Assembly: GCA_036508135.1 (NCBI GenBank) | Contig: DATCHW010000071.1 | Location: 1 to 64,000 of the forward strand | DNA length: 64,000 nt | Source of the DNA: DATCHW01 sp036508135 | GTDB lineage: Bacteria > Bacteroidota > Ignavibacteria > Tepidaquicellales > Tepidaquicellaceae | Reading direction: 5' to 3' | Shown here: positions 8,039 through 16,816 of the stretch, piece after piece | How the letters are laid out: each line of letters starts with the position of its first letter | Numbering within the stretch: the first letter of the stretch is position 1 | The notes under the pieces: generated by a model | What the model was told of the DNA's origin: nothing | Seen by the model: only the letters and a program-made list of their open reading frames with translations | Databases searched by the model: none | Translations under genes and position numbers: made by a program

Positions 8039-9953
8039 CAATATTCATTTCCTTTTTCGATTTTAAGAATTCTTCTGCTACTTCAGCAATGCCAGCTGCA
8101 TCCATTTTAAGCATTTTATACAATTCATCAGGTTTGCCATGATCGATAAATTTATCAGGCAATCCGTGAAGTAGTATATCATTTTTATAACCATATTGAA
8201 CAGCAAATTCTGAAATGGCACTCCCGAAACCTCCGATAATAGAATTATCTTCAACAGTAATTACTTTTTCAAACCCTGAGAAGACTTCCCTTAATAAATC
8301 TGAGTCAAGTGGTTTCACGAACCTCATATTAATTACTTCAGCGAGTATATTTTTTTCTTTTAATATTTCATATGCTCTCAGAGAATACTCTACCATATTT
8401 CCGATTGATAAAATTGCAATATCTTTCCCTTTTCTTAATATTTCACCTTTTCCTATTTCAATTTTTTCATATTTCCCTATTTCTACACCGAGAGATTCAC
8501 CTCTCGGATATCTCATCGCAATCGGCCCACGTTTATATTCAACGCAAGTATAAAGCATATTCCTTAATTCACTTTCATCTTTTGGAGACATAACAACCAT
8601 ATTGGGAATTAGCCGCAAATATGATAAATCAAAAGATCCATGATGAGTCGGACCATCTGCACCTACAAGTCCTCCCCTGTCAAGTACAAATACAACAGGA
8701 AGTTTTTGTAATGCAACATCGTGAATTATCTGGTCAAAAGCTCTTTGAAGAAAAGAAGAATATATTGCAACTACCGGAGTAAATCCTTCTGTTGCAAGTC
8801 CCGCTGAAAATGTAACTGCATGTTGCTCGGCGATTCCAACATCAAAATATCTTGAAGGTATTTCATTTTGCAGATAATTCAGTCCGGTTCCATCCGGCAT
8901 AGCAGCATTAATTCCGATGATTTTATTATTTTCTTTTGCTAATTCTACAAGTGATTCTCCGAATATTTTAGTATAAGATGGTTTAGATGACTTTTTATAT
9001 TCTATTCCGGTTGCTTTATCAAATGGATTTAATGCATGAAGTTTTTGATGATGAGTACTTGCATAGGATGGTCCTTTTCCTTTTTCAGTAAATATATGAA
9101 TCAGGATCGGTCCGGACATCTTTTTAATCTCGTCGAAAGTCTTAACCAGATTCACCACATTATGCCCATTTAAAGGACCAAAATATCTGAATCCAACTGC
9201 TTCAAACAACATTCCGGGAGTGAATACACCTTTAATTCCCCCTTCTATTTTTGAAGCTAAATTTCTTATTCTATCACTGCGTTTTTCAAATTTACCCGTT
9301 AAATCCCATACTTTTGATCTGAATCTGTTATAAGTATCACTCGTTAGAATTTCATTGAAATAATTCTGAAAACTCCAGTTGTTAGGGGCAATAGACATTT
9401 TATTATCATTTAAGATAACAATAATATCTTTTTTCAATAACCCTATATTATTCATCGCTTCATAAGCCATACCCCCGGTCATAGAACCATCCCCGATAAT
9501 TGCGATAACTTTATAATTCTTATTCAAAAAATCTCTTGCTGCCGCGATTCCTAAAGCTGAAGATAAAGATGTCGAAGCATGTCCTGCTCCAAAAACATCA
9601 TATTCACTTTCAGATCTTTTTAGAAAACCACTTATTCCATCTTTTTGTCGGATTGTCTTTAACAAATCTCTTCTGCCTGTCAGAATTTTATGAATATATC
9701 CCTGATGACCTACATCGAAAATTAATTTATCGGTAGGTGTATTGAATACATAATGAAGTGCGATTGTTAATTCGACAACACCAAGAGATGCGCCTAAATG
9801 TCCTCCGATTTTAGATATAGTATCTATAAGGTATTCTCTGATTTCATCACCCAGAATACGTAAATCAGGTATATTTAACTTCCTTAAGTCATTTGGAAAA
9901 TTTACTTGTTTGAGAAATTGAGTGTCTTCTAATTTAAAAATTTTTTCTTCCAT
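8013..9953 (-). CDS. dxs: 1-deoxy-D-xylulose-5-phosphate synthase
   Basis: DXS condenses pyruvate and glyceraldehyde-3-phosphate using thiamine diphosphate, the first and flux-controlling step of the MEP isoprenoid pathway. The 646-residue length is normal. Visible motifs are F-D-V-G-H-Q near residue 80, the ThDP-binding G-D-G-S-M-T-G-G ... N-D-N-K near 155-185, and D-R-G-G-L-V-G-A-D-G-P-T-H-H-G in the transketolase pyrimidine domain. A C-terminal transketolase domain follows. ATG start at 9953. The gene lies between xseB and miaB on the minus strand. dxr is about 4 kb away on the other strand. Confidence 0.97.
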   Translation of the reverse strand: MEEKIFKLEDTQFLKQVNFPNDLRKLNIPDLRILGDEIREYLIDTISKIGGHLGASLGVVELTIALHYVFNTPTDKLIFDVGHQGYIHKILTGRRDLLKTIRQKDGISGFLKRSESEYDVFGAGHASTSLSSALGIAAARDFLNKNYKVIAIIGDGSMTGGMAYEAMNNIGLLKKDIIVILNDNKMSIAPNNWSFQNYFNEILTSDTYNRFRSKVWDLTGKFEKRSDRIRNLASKIEGGIKGVFTPGMLFEAVGFRYFGPLNGHNVVNLVKTFDEIKKMSGPILIHIFTEKGKGPSYASTHHQKLHALNPFDKATGIEYKKSSKPSYTKIFGESLVELAKENNKIIGINAAMPDGTGLNYLQNEIPSRYFDVGIAEQHAVTFSAGLATEGFTPVVAIYSSFLQRAFDQIIHDVALQKLPVVFVLDRGGLVGADGPTHHGSFDLSYLRLIPNMVVMSPKDESELRNMLYTCVEYKRGPIAMRYPRGESLGVEIGKYEKIEIGKGEILRKGKDIAILSIGNMVEYSLRAYEILKEKNILAEVINMRFVKPLDSDLLREVFSGFEKVITVEDNSIIGGFGSAISEFAVQYGYKNDILLHGLPDKFIDHGKPDELYKMLKMDAAGIAEVAEEFLKSKKEMNIDVRESDTK

Positions 9954-9974
9954 TTATTATACTACACTTTAAAA

Positions 9975-10190
9975 TCAATTTTTTGATTCAAGATTAATTT
10001 TTTCAATTTTTAATTCTGCATCTTTCAGCTTATCACGGCATATTTTAAGTAATTTTAAACCTTCCTGGTAGTTTTCCAGTATCTCATCAAGGGAATATTC
10101 TTCAATTGAATTTTCGAATTTATCTAGTATTTCTTCAAGTTTTTTGAAATTGAATTCAAAAGATTTAGTGTCTTGTTTTTTCTTGTTCAT
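9975..10190 (-). CDS. xseB: Exodeoxyribonuclease VII small subunit
   Basis: This 71-residue helical protein has the XseB pattern F-E-x-x-x-x-x-L-E-x-I followed by L-x-E-x-L-x-x-Y-x-x-G-x-x-L-x-x-x-C. Several small subunits coat the large subunit XseA to form exonuclease VII, which degrades single-stranded DNA to oligonucleotides. The ATG lies 26 bases inside the 3' end of xseA, the usual translational coupling. The protein has a short N-terminal Lys-rich tail. Size and neighbour make the call firm. Confidence 0.92.
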   Translation of the reverse strand: MNKKKQDTKSFEFNFKKLEEILDKFENSIEEYSLDEILENYQEGLKLLKICRDKLKDAELKIEKINLESKN

Positions 10191-11391
10191 TTTTGTTGAT
10201 TTTTGCTTCTAAAGAACCATCATAAAAATGCAGACCTACAACATCATTAGTATTTAATAGCTTTTTTCTGCTGATAACTTTTCCGTTTTTAACGACGTAA
10301 GTATAACCTCTTTTTAATATTTTTTCCGGTCCTGTATTTATTATTAACTTTGCTAAATAATCTAAATTATTATTTATTTTATAAAACTTCTCATCTTTGA
10401 TATTCATAAAATCCTTTTCATATTCATCAATTTTCATTTTATAATTATTTAATATATTTAACGGTTTATTAAAATGAAAGTTATTTGAAATATTAGTAAG
10501 ATCACTTTTTATTTTATCAAATTTATCGTTAACAATGTTCTTAATATCATAGTTACGGTCGTTCAATGATTTCTCTATATCATTGATATCAGGAAAAATC
10601 AATTCTGCAGCATTCGATGGTGTAGATGCCCTTAAATCGGCAACACAATCTAATAATGTAAAATCTGTTTCGTGACCGATAGCGCTGACTATCGGAATAT
10701 TGCAAGCAAACACTTCCCTTACAATTTCTTCACGGTTAAAAGTCCATAAATCTTCAATTGATCCTCCCCCTCTTGCGATAACGATAATATCAGGTTCGGG
10801 CTTCATTTGATTCGCAAATTTTAATGCACTGATAATATCAGTATCTGATCCTGCTCCCTGCACTTTTACCGGGAATAGAAATATTTTTGTTATTGGAAAT
10901 CTTTTTGACGCAATTTTCTTAAAATCATTAATAACTGCTCCTGTTTCGGAAGTAATAATAGCAACATTTTCAGGGTATTTACAAAATTCCTCAAATGGAA
11001 TTTTATGAATATTATCGAATAAGCCTTCTTTTGTTAATTTCTCCTTTAATTTCTCAAGAGCAGCTAGCATTTCTCCAAGACCCTGCTGTTCCATATCAAA
11101 TACATCTATTTGATAATTCCCCCTCGGTGGATATATTGTTACTTTCCCTTTTAAGTTAACCTTCATTCCATCTTCAGGTTTAAAATTCAAATACATATTT
11201 TTTTGCTTCCACATCGCTGCTGAGATTTGAGCACCAGAATCTTTAAGAACAAAATAATAATGTCCTGATGAAATTTGGTGTTTAAAATTTGAGATTTCGC
11301 CCGTTACATATATAAATTGAAAATTTGATTCAACTATTTCGCGAATTTGGGATGTAAGCTGCGAAACTGATATAGGTTCGTAATTATTCAA
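10165..11391 (-). CDS. xseA: Exodeoxyribonuclease VII large subunit
   Basis: XseA is the catalytic subunit of exonuclease VII, a metal-independent single-strand exonuclease. The 408-residue protein starts with an OB fold (S-V-S-Q-L-T ... V-T-G-E-I-S-N). The central catalytic domain follows with I-T-S-E-T-G-A-V, I-A-R-G-G-G-S-I-E-D-L-W and A-I-G-H-E-T-D. A coiled-coil C-terminal region for XseB binding ends with R-G-Y. The start is TTG at 11391; its sequence M-N-N-Y-E-P-I-S-V-S matches where the family begins. It is the first gene of the minus-strand block, downstream of the tRNA-Asn terminator. Confidence 0.95.
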   Translation of the reverse strand: MNNYEPISVSQLTSQIREIVESNFQFIYVTGEISNFKHQISSGHYYFVLKDSGAQISAAMWKQKNMYLNFKPEDGMKVNLKGKVTIYPPRGNYQIDVFDMEQQGLGEMLAALEKLKEKLTKEGLFDNIHKIPFEEFCKYPENVAIITSETGAVINDFKKIASKRFPITKIFLFPVKVQGAGSDTDIISALKFANQMKPEPDIIVIARGGGSIEDLWTFNREEIVREVFACNIPIVSAIGHETDFTLLDCVADLRASTPSNAAELIFPDINDIEKSLNDRNYDIKNIVNDKFDKIKSDLTNISNNFHFNKPLNILNNYKMKIDEYEKDFMNIKDEKFYKINNNLDYLAKLIINTGPEKILKRGYTYVVKNGKVISRKKLLNTNDVVGLHFYDGSLEAKINKNEQEKTRH

Positions 11392-11409
11392 AATATTCTC
11401 TTAATAAAC

Positions 11410-11431
11410 AAAAAACCCCCGAGAAACGGGG
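11410..11431 (-). terminator. Rho-independent terminator of tRNA-Asn
   Basis: Read on the minus strand, a 5-bp G+C stem (CCCCG/CGGGG, plus-strand arms 11417-11421 and 11427-11431) with a 5-base loop is followed by six T. It sits 11 bases past the 3' end of tRNA-Asn and before xseA, so it probably separates tRNA transcription from the xseA operon. Confidence 0.7.
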
Positions 11432-11441
11432 ATTTATTATG

Positions 11442-11513
11442 CTCGAAGAGCGGGACTCGAACCCGCAACCCTTCGGTTAACAGCCGAATGCTCCACCATT
11501 GAGCTATCTTCGA
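11442..11513 (-). tRNA. tRNA-Asn (GTT)
   Basis: The minus strand folds into a full cloverleaf. It has a 7-bp acceptor stem TCGAAGA/TCTTCGA, D stem GCTC/GAGC, and anticodon stem TTCGG/CCGAA with loop CTGTTAA giving anticodon GTT. The T stem is GCGGG/CCCGC with loop TTCGAGT. The discriminator is G and CCA is not encoded. Confidence 0.96.
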
Positions 11514-11641
11514 AAGATGTGACAATTTATACTAATTTAAAAAAATAATCAATGAACTTATGAACATTTCTCTGGTAATGATTTTTATTCAATTAATTCA
11601 ACTTCAAATTTTTCATTTAATCAAAATTTAATGTTAATAAT

Positions 11642-11672
11642 TTGTCAAATTCATTGATAAAAATATTATAAT
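11642..11672 (+). promoter_or_regulatory. Candidate sigma-70-type promoter of tRNA-His
   Basis: TTGTCA at 11642-11647 and TATAAT at 11667-11672 are spaced by 19 bases and end 20 bases before tRNA-His. The -10 box is perfect, while the spacing is slightly long. In this A+T-rich background such matches occur by chance, so this is only a candidate. Confidence 0.35.
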
Positions 11673-11692
11673 TGAGTAAATTATATTTTTAT

Positions 11693-11766
11693 GGCGGGTA
11701 TAGCTCAGTTGGCAGAGCATCAGATTGTGGCTCTGAGGGTCGAGGGTTCGAGCCCCTCTACTCGCC
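11693..11766 (+). tRNA. tRNA-His (GTG)
   Basis: The cloverleaf has acceptor GCGGGTA/TACTCGC (one G-T pair) with the extra 5' G at 11693 opposite C73, the hallmark of tRNA-His. The D stem is GCTC/GAGC. The anticodon stem TCAGA/TCTGA carries loop TTGTGGC, anticodon GTG. The T stem is GAGGG/CCCCT with loop TTCGAGC. CCA is not encoded. Confidence 0.96.
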
Positions 11767-11941
11767 CTCTATTTGGTTGCAGAAACTCCTACACATATAT
11801 AATCATTTAAGTCCTGTTTCTTTTGTCAATTTATATCTGAATATTATTTTTGCATAGTTTTATTTTCAAATTTTTGTAAAATACAAAATTTCCTTCCTTG
11901 ATTAAGATGTATATAAAGAGTAGTTTATTTGTTAATATCTG

Positions 11942-12649
11942 ATGAAAAAACGTAAGAAAAATATTAATGAAACACCAAAAGCTAAAGCAAAAGTTTCTAA
12001 AAAATTGATGTTTATCAAAGAAGATAATGACGAGGAAGATCCGGAATTATTTGATGATGATGTAGAGGTTTCAGAAGAAGAAATGCTGAAGAGAAAAGAA
12101 GAATTTGAGAAAGAGGCGATGCCTCACATGAATCTTTTGCATAATTACGCTTTTAAAATGACTGGTAATGAGCTTGATGCAGATGATCTTGTTCAGGATA
12201 CTTATCTAAGAGCATTTAGGTTTTTCCATAAATTCGAAAAAGGAACAAATTGTAAAGCGTGGTTGTTTAGAATAATGAAAAATTTATTCATCAATGACTA
12301 CAGGAAAAATCAAAAACAGCCCAATAAAGTAGATTATGATGAAATCGAGAATTTCTTCGAAACAATTAAATCTGATAAACTTGATTCAAACGATTTACAA
12401 GAAAAGATATTTTCAAATTTATTAGATGATGAGTTAACAGAAGCATTAAATTCAATGCAGGATGATTTTAAAACTGTCGTGATTTTATGTGATATCGAAG
12501 GGTTAAGTTATGAAGAAATTGCAGATTTTGTAAAATGTCCGATTGGAACTGTGAGAAGCCGTCTTCATCGGGGAAGAAAGATGCTACAGCAAAAGTTACT
12601 CGAATATGCAAAGACAAAAGGATACGATGTTGAAAAAGCAATTATCTAA
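11942..12649 (+). CDS. ECF (RpoE-type) sigma-70 family factor
   Basis: This 235-residue protein is an extracytoplasmic-function sigma factor that directs RNA polymerase to alternative promoters. Region 2 includes D-A-D-D-L-V-Q-D-T-Y-L-R-A-F and W-L-F-R-I-M-K-N near residues 78-125. Region 4 contains L-S-Y-E-E-I-A near 200 and G-T-V-R-S-R-L-H-R-G-R near 211-221. The first ~55 residues are an unusual Lys-rich then acidic extension. No anti-sigma gene with a zinc-finger or transmembrane pattern follows; the downstream gene is a broken thioredoxin-like gene. ATG start. Confidence 0.9.
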   Translation: MKKRKKNINETPKAKAKVSKKLMFIKEDNDEEDPELFDDDVEVSEEEMLKRKEEFEKEAMPHMNLLHNYAFKMTGNELDADDLVQDTYLRAFRFFHKFEKGTNCKAWLFRIMKNLFINDYRKNQKQPNKVDYDEIENFFETIKSDKLDSNDLQEKIFSNLLDDELTEALNSMQDDFKTVVILCDIEGLSYEEIADFVKCPIGTVRSRLHRGRKMLQQKLLEYAKTKGYDVEKAII

Positions 12650-12668
12650 TCGGAATCTTATATCGTAA

Positions 12669-13190
12669 ATGACCCAAATTATAAAAATATTTATTTCTTC
12701 AATCATTCTAATAATTTTCACATCGTTGTCAGAAGCAAAACAAGCACAGGATAGTTTATTTTGTAAAATTATTAAGGTCGATGATAATGATATACTTCCG
12801 GTTTTTAAGTGTGAAAAAAATTGCTTTACTTACTCTTCTGAGGATTTTATAGGCAAAGTAATATTTTCGAACTCCCGGACAACTTGGTGTCAACCTTGTA
12901 TAAATGAAATACCGGAATTATCTGAACTGAATAACGAATTAAAAGATAGTGGATTTATTATGGTCGGTATTAATGTTTTTCCAAAGACTAAAGAACTAAA
13001 TTTAATAGAATTCCTTCTTGAGAATTCTGTATCCTAATATATACTTGAAAGGAAAGATGATATTATAAAAGCTTACAGCAGGACTTACGGTGAGGAAATA
13101 AATGTAATTTCCACAATTTTTATCATTAATAAAAAAGGAGAGATTGCAAAACGAATGGTAGGAGCAAGAAAAAAAAATTTCGTACATTAA
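12669..13190 (+). pseudogene. Thioredoxin-like (TlpA/ResA-type) gene with an internal stop
   Basis: An ATG at 12669 opens a secreted thioredoxin-like protein with signal peptide and W-C-Q-P-C redox site. TAA at 13035-13037 stops it after 122 codons. The same frame continues directly with the rest of the thioredoxin fold (Y-I-L-E-R-K-D-D-I ... F-I-I-N-K-K-G-E-I), ending at TAA 13188-13190. A run of nine A at 13169-13177 may hide a second lesion: one extra A would open the frame to a later stop at 13204-13206. The residue before C-x-x-C is T-W as normal, but the usual F-W-A is N-S-R-T. An intact paralogue lies 34 bases downstream. Decay after duplication is the simplest reading. Confidence 0.75.
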
Positions 13191-13223
13191 TTTTTGAATA
13201 TTTATAAACTATAATAAAATCTT

Positions 13224-13835
13224 ATGAAAATACTAAAATATTTATTCTTTGTCGCATTAGTTATCTTTGTTTCAGCCTGTAATAAAAATAATAATTCTGA
13301 AAACAAAGATAGCAAGGATAATAAAGTCATACAGCAGACAAACACAAATGATGCTGCAAATAAAACAGCAGATTTTAAATTTTACAAAATATCAAAATCT
13401 GAAAATTCTGCTAAAGAAAAAATTGCTCCTGAAATAACTTGGGATGAAAATGGAAAGCAAATTAAACTTTCCGACCTGAAAGGAAATGTTGTCTTGGTAA
13501 ATTTCTGGGCTACATGGTGCAAACCCTGCGTAGGCGAAATGCCTGACCTTTCTTTGATTTCTCAGGAATTGAAAGATAAGAATTTTCGAATAATCGGAAT
13601 CAGTACTGAAGAACCTAAAACAATCGAAAATTTTCTAAAGACAAAGCCGGTTGCATACACTATCCTTAACGGTCCGGAAGAAACAGTAAATGTTTTCGAA
13701 AAAGCAATCGGAAAAACAATGGATGGTATACCTGCAACTTTTATTTTAGATAAAGAAGGTAAAATTGTTGAATTCTTTATGGGTTCTAAATCAAAAGCTG
13801 ATTTTATCAATATTATAAATAAATACTTAAAATAA
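13224..13835 (+). CDS. TlpA-family thiol:disulfide oxidoreductase lipoprotein
   Basis: This 203-residue envelope redox protein has a lipoprotein signal peptide with lipobox V-S-A-C (Cys19), then a ~45-residue Asn/Lys-rich linker. A thioredoxin fold follows, with active site W-A-T-W-C-K-P-C (Cys99 and Cys102) and the cis-proline region G-I-P-A-T-F. Such proteins reduce apocytochrome or other periplasmic thiols in cytochrome c maturation or oxidative stress; the partner is not visible here. It is the intact downstream copy of the interrupted gene at 12669. Confidence 0.88.
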   Translation: MKILKYLFFVALVIFVSACNKNNNSENKDSKDNKVIQQTNTNDAANKTADFKFYKISKSENSAKEKIAPEITWDENGKQIKLSDLKGNVVLVNFWATWCKPCVGEMPDLSLISQELKDKNFRIIGISTEEPKTIENFLKTKPVAYTILNGPEETVNVFEKAIGKTMDGIPATFILDKEGKIVEFFMGSKSKADFINIINKYLK

Positions 13836-13851
13836 TGATTTCTTAATAATT

Positions 13852-13893
13852 AAAAATTCTTTTCCTATTTACTGTTATTGTGAAAGAATTTTT
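13852..13893 (+). terminator. Possible stem-loop terminator between the TlpA gene and dxr
   Basis: An 11-bp perfect inverted repeat (AAAAATTCTTT at 13852-13862 and AAAGAATTTTT at 13883-13893) encloses a 20-base loop and ends in T. The stem is nearly all A+T, so it is a weak terminator candidate. Confidence 0.35.
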
Positions 13894-13926
13894 ATTTGAA
13901 GTTGAAGAAATTTTAAAAATGATATT

Positions 13927-15096
13927 TTGATAAATAAGAAATTGAGGATTGGAATTCTGGGTTCTACGGGTTCGATTGGCTGTAATGCTCTCGAAGTGAT
14001 AAGAAACCTTAAAAGAAATGACTATCAAATCGAAATCCTTTTCCTGACTACAAATTCTCAAATTGATTTATTATTTACTCAGGCAGAAGAATTCAAGCCA
14101 AAATTTACCTGTGTATATGATAAAAATAAAAAAGAGCAATTTAAAGAATTATGTACCAAGAGCGATTTTCGCTTATTAGAAAGATATTCTGAACTGACCG
14201 AAATTATTAAATCAAATGATTACGACATCTTAATAAACTGTTTAGTCGGATTTTCCGGATTAATGCCTACGATAGAAGCTATAAAATCAGGTAAAACAGT
14301 TGCTCTCGCTAATAAAGAATCAATGGTAGTTGCCGGTAAATTAATTAATTCTCTGACTAAAAAATTCAATGCCAAATTGATACCGATTGATAGTGAACAC
14401 TCGGCTATATTACAATGCCTCGAAGGAGAAAATAAAAAAAGTGTTCGGAATATTATTTTGACCGCTTCAGGAGGTCCATTCAAAAATAAAACAATAGAAG
14501 AGTTAAAGAATGTAACAATTTTCGAAGCTCTGAATCATCCTAACTGGAAGATGGGAAGGAAAATCACAATCGATTCTGCTTCTTTAATGAACAAAGGGCT
14601 TGAAATAATAGAAGCAAGATGGCTTTTTGATTTCGTTCCTGAAATGATTGATGTTTTGATACATCCTCAGTCAATAATTCATTCTATGGTTGAATTCATA
14701 GACGGCTCTCTAAAAGCTCAGTTAGGTGTGCCGGATATGAAAATTCCGATACAATATGCAATTACATATCCCGACAGGATCGAATCAGATTTCCCAAGGT
14801 TAAATTTTTCACAAAACAAACAACTTACTTTTGAGGAACCGGATTTAGAAAAATTTGAATGTCTTAAGTTGGCATATCAATGCATTGAATCTGATGGCAC
14901 TTATTCGATTGTATTAAATGCAGCGAATGAAATTGCGGTTAACCTCTTTTTAAACGACCGTATAAAGTTTCTTGATATCCCTGTTATTATTAAAAAACAA
15001 CTGGAAGAGCATGATTCTCTCAATAATTTTGAACTTGAAGATATTATAGAAATTGATAAACTTGTAAGGTTAAACATTTTGCAAGATTTTTCATAG
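13927..15096 (+). CDS. dxr: 1-deoxy-D-xylulose 5-phosphate reductoisomerase
   Basis: DXR converts DXP to 2-C-methyl-D-erythritol 4-phosphate with NADPH, the committed step of the MEP pathway. The 389-residue protein begins with I-G-I-L-G-S-T-G-S-I-G (NADPH-binding loop, residues 8-18). It has A-N-K-E-S near 130, D-S-E-H-S for metal binding near 155, and the family's M-N-K-G-L-E-I-I-E-A-R-W stretch near 220. The start is TTG at 13927; no ATG lies close enough to keep the N-terminal strand. The last stretch of bases precedes rseP by 25, the common dxr-rseP arrangement. Confidence 0.96.
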   Translation: MINKKLRIGILGSTGSIGCNALEVIRNLKRNDYQIEILFLTTNSQIDLLFTQAEEFKPKFTCVYDKNKKEQFKELCTKSDFRLLERYSELTEIIKSNDYDILINCLVGFSGLMPTIEAIKSGKTVALANKESMVVAGKLINSLTKKFNAKLIPIDSEHSAILQCLEGENKKSVRNIILTASGGPFKNKTIEELKNVTIFEALNHPNWKMGRKITIDSASLMNKGLEIIEARWLFDFVPEMIDVLIHPQSIIHSMVEFIDGSLKAQLGVPDMKIPIQYAITYPDRIESDFPRLNFSQNKQLTFEEPDLEKFECLKLAYQCIESDGTYSIVLNAANEIAVNLFLNDRIKFLDIPVIIKKQLEEHDSLNNFELEDIIEIDKLVRLNILQDFS

Positions 15097-15121
15097 GAAT
15101 ATTTTTGATTAAACAACATAA

Positions 15122-16492
15122 ATGGAAATAATAAACACGATATTTTATTTTTTAATAGTTATAGGAATTTTAGTTTTTATTCACGAGTTTGGTCATTTTA
15201 TTGCGGCCAGGGCTTGCGGGATGCGGGCTGAGGTCTTTGCATTCGGTATGGGTTTTAGACTATTTGGATATAACAAAATCAAAGGATTTTCATTCGGAAA
15301 ACTTGACGAAACCATTGATTTAGGAGACCATACAGACTACCGGGTCTGTGCATTCCCAATAGGCGGTTTCGTTAAAATAGCAGGAATGATTGATGAAAGT
15401 ATGGACAAAGAATTTGTAAAGACTGAACCTCAACCATGGGAATACAGATCAAAATCCGTATGGAAAAGAATGATAGTAATTACCGCGGGTGTAATTATGA
15501 ATATTTTACTGGCACTGGTGATATTTTACACTATCAATTTAGTTAAGGGAAAATCATTAGTTGATACAACTATTATTGGTTATGTACAAAAAAATTCTGT
15601 TGCATATGAATACGGACTGAAAGCAGGTGATAAAGTTTTATCCATTAATAATAAAGACGTTAAGTTCTGGGATGACATCAGAAATTCGGTCTTTATTGAT
15701 AATATGGGTGAATCTTTGTCTTTCAAGGTTCTACGGAATAACCAGGAAACGATAATCAATATACCGAAAGAAAAATTAAGTTTATCCGGTGAAAAGGATC
15801 TTGGTATTTCAACTGAAGGTATAATTCCTGTTATCAATGAAGTTTTTACAGATAAACCTGCTGAAAAAACAGGTATCCAAAAAGGCGATATTATTACGGT
15901 TTTTGCCGGTGAAAAAATTATCAATCCTCTGCAACTTACAGACCTGATAAAAGATAATGCAAATAAAGATTCTAAGATCGAATGGAAAAGAAACGGTCAA
16001 TATTTTAATGCAATTGTAAAACCATTGCCTGATTCTACTATTGGTATTAGTTTTTCAAGCAAATATGAAGGTCCGATTAAAGAAATTAATTATAATGTAA
16101 TTTCTGCTGTTCCAAAAGCGGCATCAGATTTATATTACTATGGAATTGAAATTTTCTTCAAGTCAATTGCAAAAATTATAAACGGCGACATTCCTTTTAA
16201 GAAGGCAATCGGAGGTCCGATAAAAATAGCTCAGGCATCAGCACAATCTGCAGAAGGAGGATTCTTCACATTTATTGGTTTTGTAGCCTTGTTATCGATG
16301 TCATTAGCTGTAATAAATATTCTTCCTTTTCCTGCATTAGACGGAGGACATTTTATTTTATTAATTATCGAAGGGATTTTCAGAAGACCGGTTCCGTTTA
16401 AGGTTCAGGAAGTATTACAAAAGATTGGATTCGCATTATTGATAGCATTTATGCTTTTTGTATTATATAATGATATTATTTCCATAAAATAA
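15122..16492 (+). CDS. rseP: Site-2 intramembrane zinc protease (RseP family)
   Basis: RseP-type proteases cut membrane-anchored anti-sigma factors and remnant signal peptides inside the membrane. The 456-residue protein has H-E-F-G-H near residues 21-25 in the first TM helix and the second metal motif L-D-G-G-H near 408. There are two PDZ-like domains between them (around 160-235 and 235-305), each with a K-x-G-D-x-I/V core. The C-terminal transmembrane segments are clear. ATG start, 25 bases after dxr. A link with the ECF sigma factor at 11942 is possible, but no anti-sigma factor is seen here. Confidence 0.95.
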   Translation: MEIINTIFYFLIVIGILVFIHEFGHFIAARACGMRAEVFAFGMGFRLFGYNKIKGFSFGKLDETIDLGDHTDYRVCAFPIGGFVKIAGMIDESMDKEFVKTEPQPWEYRSKSVWKRMIVITAGVIMNILLALVIFYTINLVKGKSLVDTTIIGYVQKNSVAYEYGLKAGDKVLSINNKDVKFWDDIRNSVFIDNMGESLSFKVLRNNQETIINIPKEKLSLSGEKDLGISTEGIIPVINEVFTDKPAEKTGIQKGDIITVFAGEKIINPLQLTDLIKDNANKDSKIEWKRNGQYFNAIVKPLPDSTIGISFSSKYEGPIKEINYNVISAVPKAASDLYYYGIEIFFKSIAKIINGDIPFKKAIGGPIKIAQASAQSAEGGFFTFIGFVALLSMSLAVINILPFPALDGGHFILLIIEGIFRRPVPFKVQEVLQKIGFALLIAFMLFVLYNDIISIK

Positions 16493-16571
16493 TACAGTGA
16501 AAGATAACAACAAATTAAGTTGTTTGTAAAATTTAATTTGATTAATTTTTTATGTAATTCAGTAAATCCCC

Positions 16572-16660
16572 GGAAGGGTGGGTGAGTGGCTGAAACCAAC
16601 GGTTTGCTAAACCGTCGTACGGGTTAAACTGTACCGAGAGTTCGAATCTCTCCCCTTCCG
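16572..16660 (+). tRNA. tRNA-Ser (GCT)
   Basis: A class II tRNA with acceptor GGAAGGG/CCCTTCC, anticodon stem ACGGT/ACCGT and loop TTGCTAA (anticodon GCT, reading AGC/AGU). The long variable arm contains GTACGGGTTAAACTGTAC. The T stem is GAGAG/CTCTC with loop TTCGAAT, and the discriminator is G. CCA is not encoded. Its last ~29 bases are repeated twice more downstream. Confidence 0.96.
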
Positions 16661-16671
16661 CAAATAAAAAG

Positions 16672-16704
16672 CTGTATTTACTATAAGTAGATACGGTTTT
16701 TTTT
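16672..16704 (+). terminator. Terminator hairpin after tRNA-Ser
   Basis: An 11-bp stem with a 3-base loop (arms 16672-16682 and 16686-16696, two G-T wobbles) is followed directly by eight T. It is placed 11 bases past the tRNA-Ser 3' end and is the natural end of that transcript. Confidence 0.8.
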
Positions 16705-16783
16705 GTTTATACTTTCAGATTTATCGTCGTCCATGTCAAAGCTACCGAGAGTTCGAATCTCTTCCCTTCCGCAAATAAAAAAG

Positions 16784-16816
16784 CCGTATTTACTATGAGT
16801 AGATATGGTTTTTTTT
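16784..16816 (+). terminator. Second copy of the tRNA-Ser terminator hairpin
   Basis: Same 11-bp stem (16784-16794 with 16798-16808) and eight T. Relative to the first copy, two bases in the stem differ, but each change keeps pairing (T-G to C-G and G-C to G-T), so the hairpin is maintained. Confidence 0.7.

Noticed and set aside
9536..9736. Plus-strand frames inside dxs, miaB and other minus-strand genes
   Set aside because: They lie entirely opposite well-recognised genes, have no family features, and their composition follows from the real gene on the other strand.
13035..13037. Stop-codon recoding (selenocysteine or pyrrolysine) in the thioredoxin-like gene
   Set aside because: The stop is TAA, no insertion element is seen, and the position is not at the redox site. 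A nonsense mutation is simpler.
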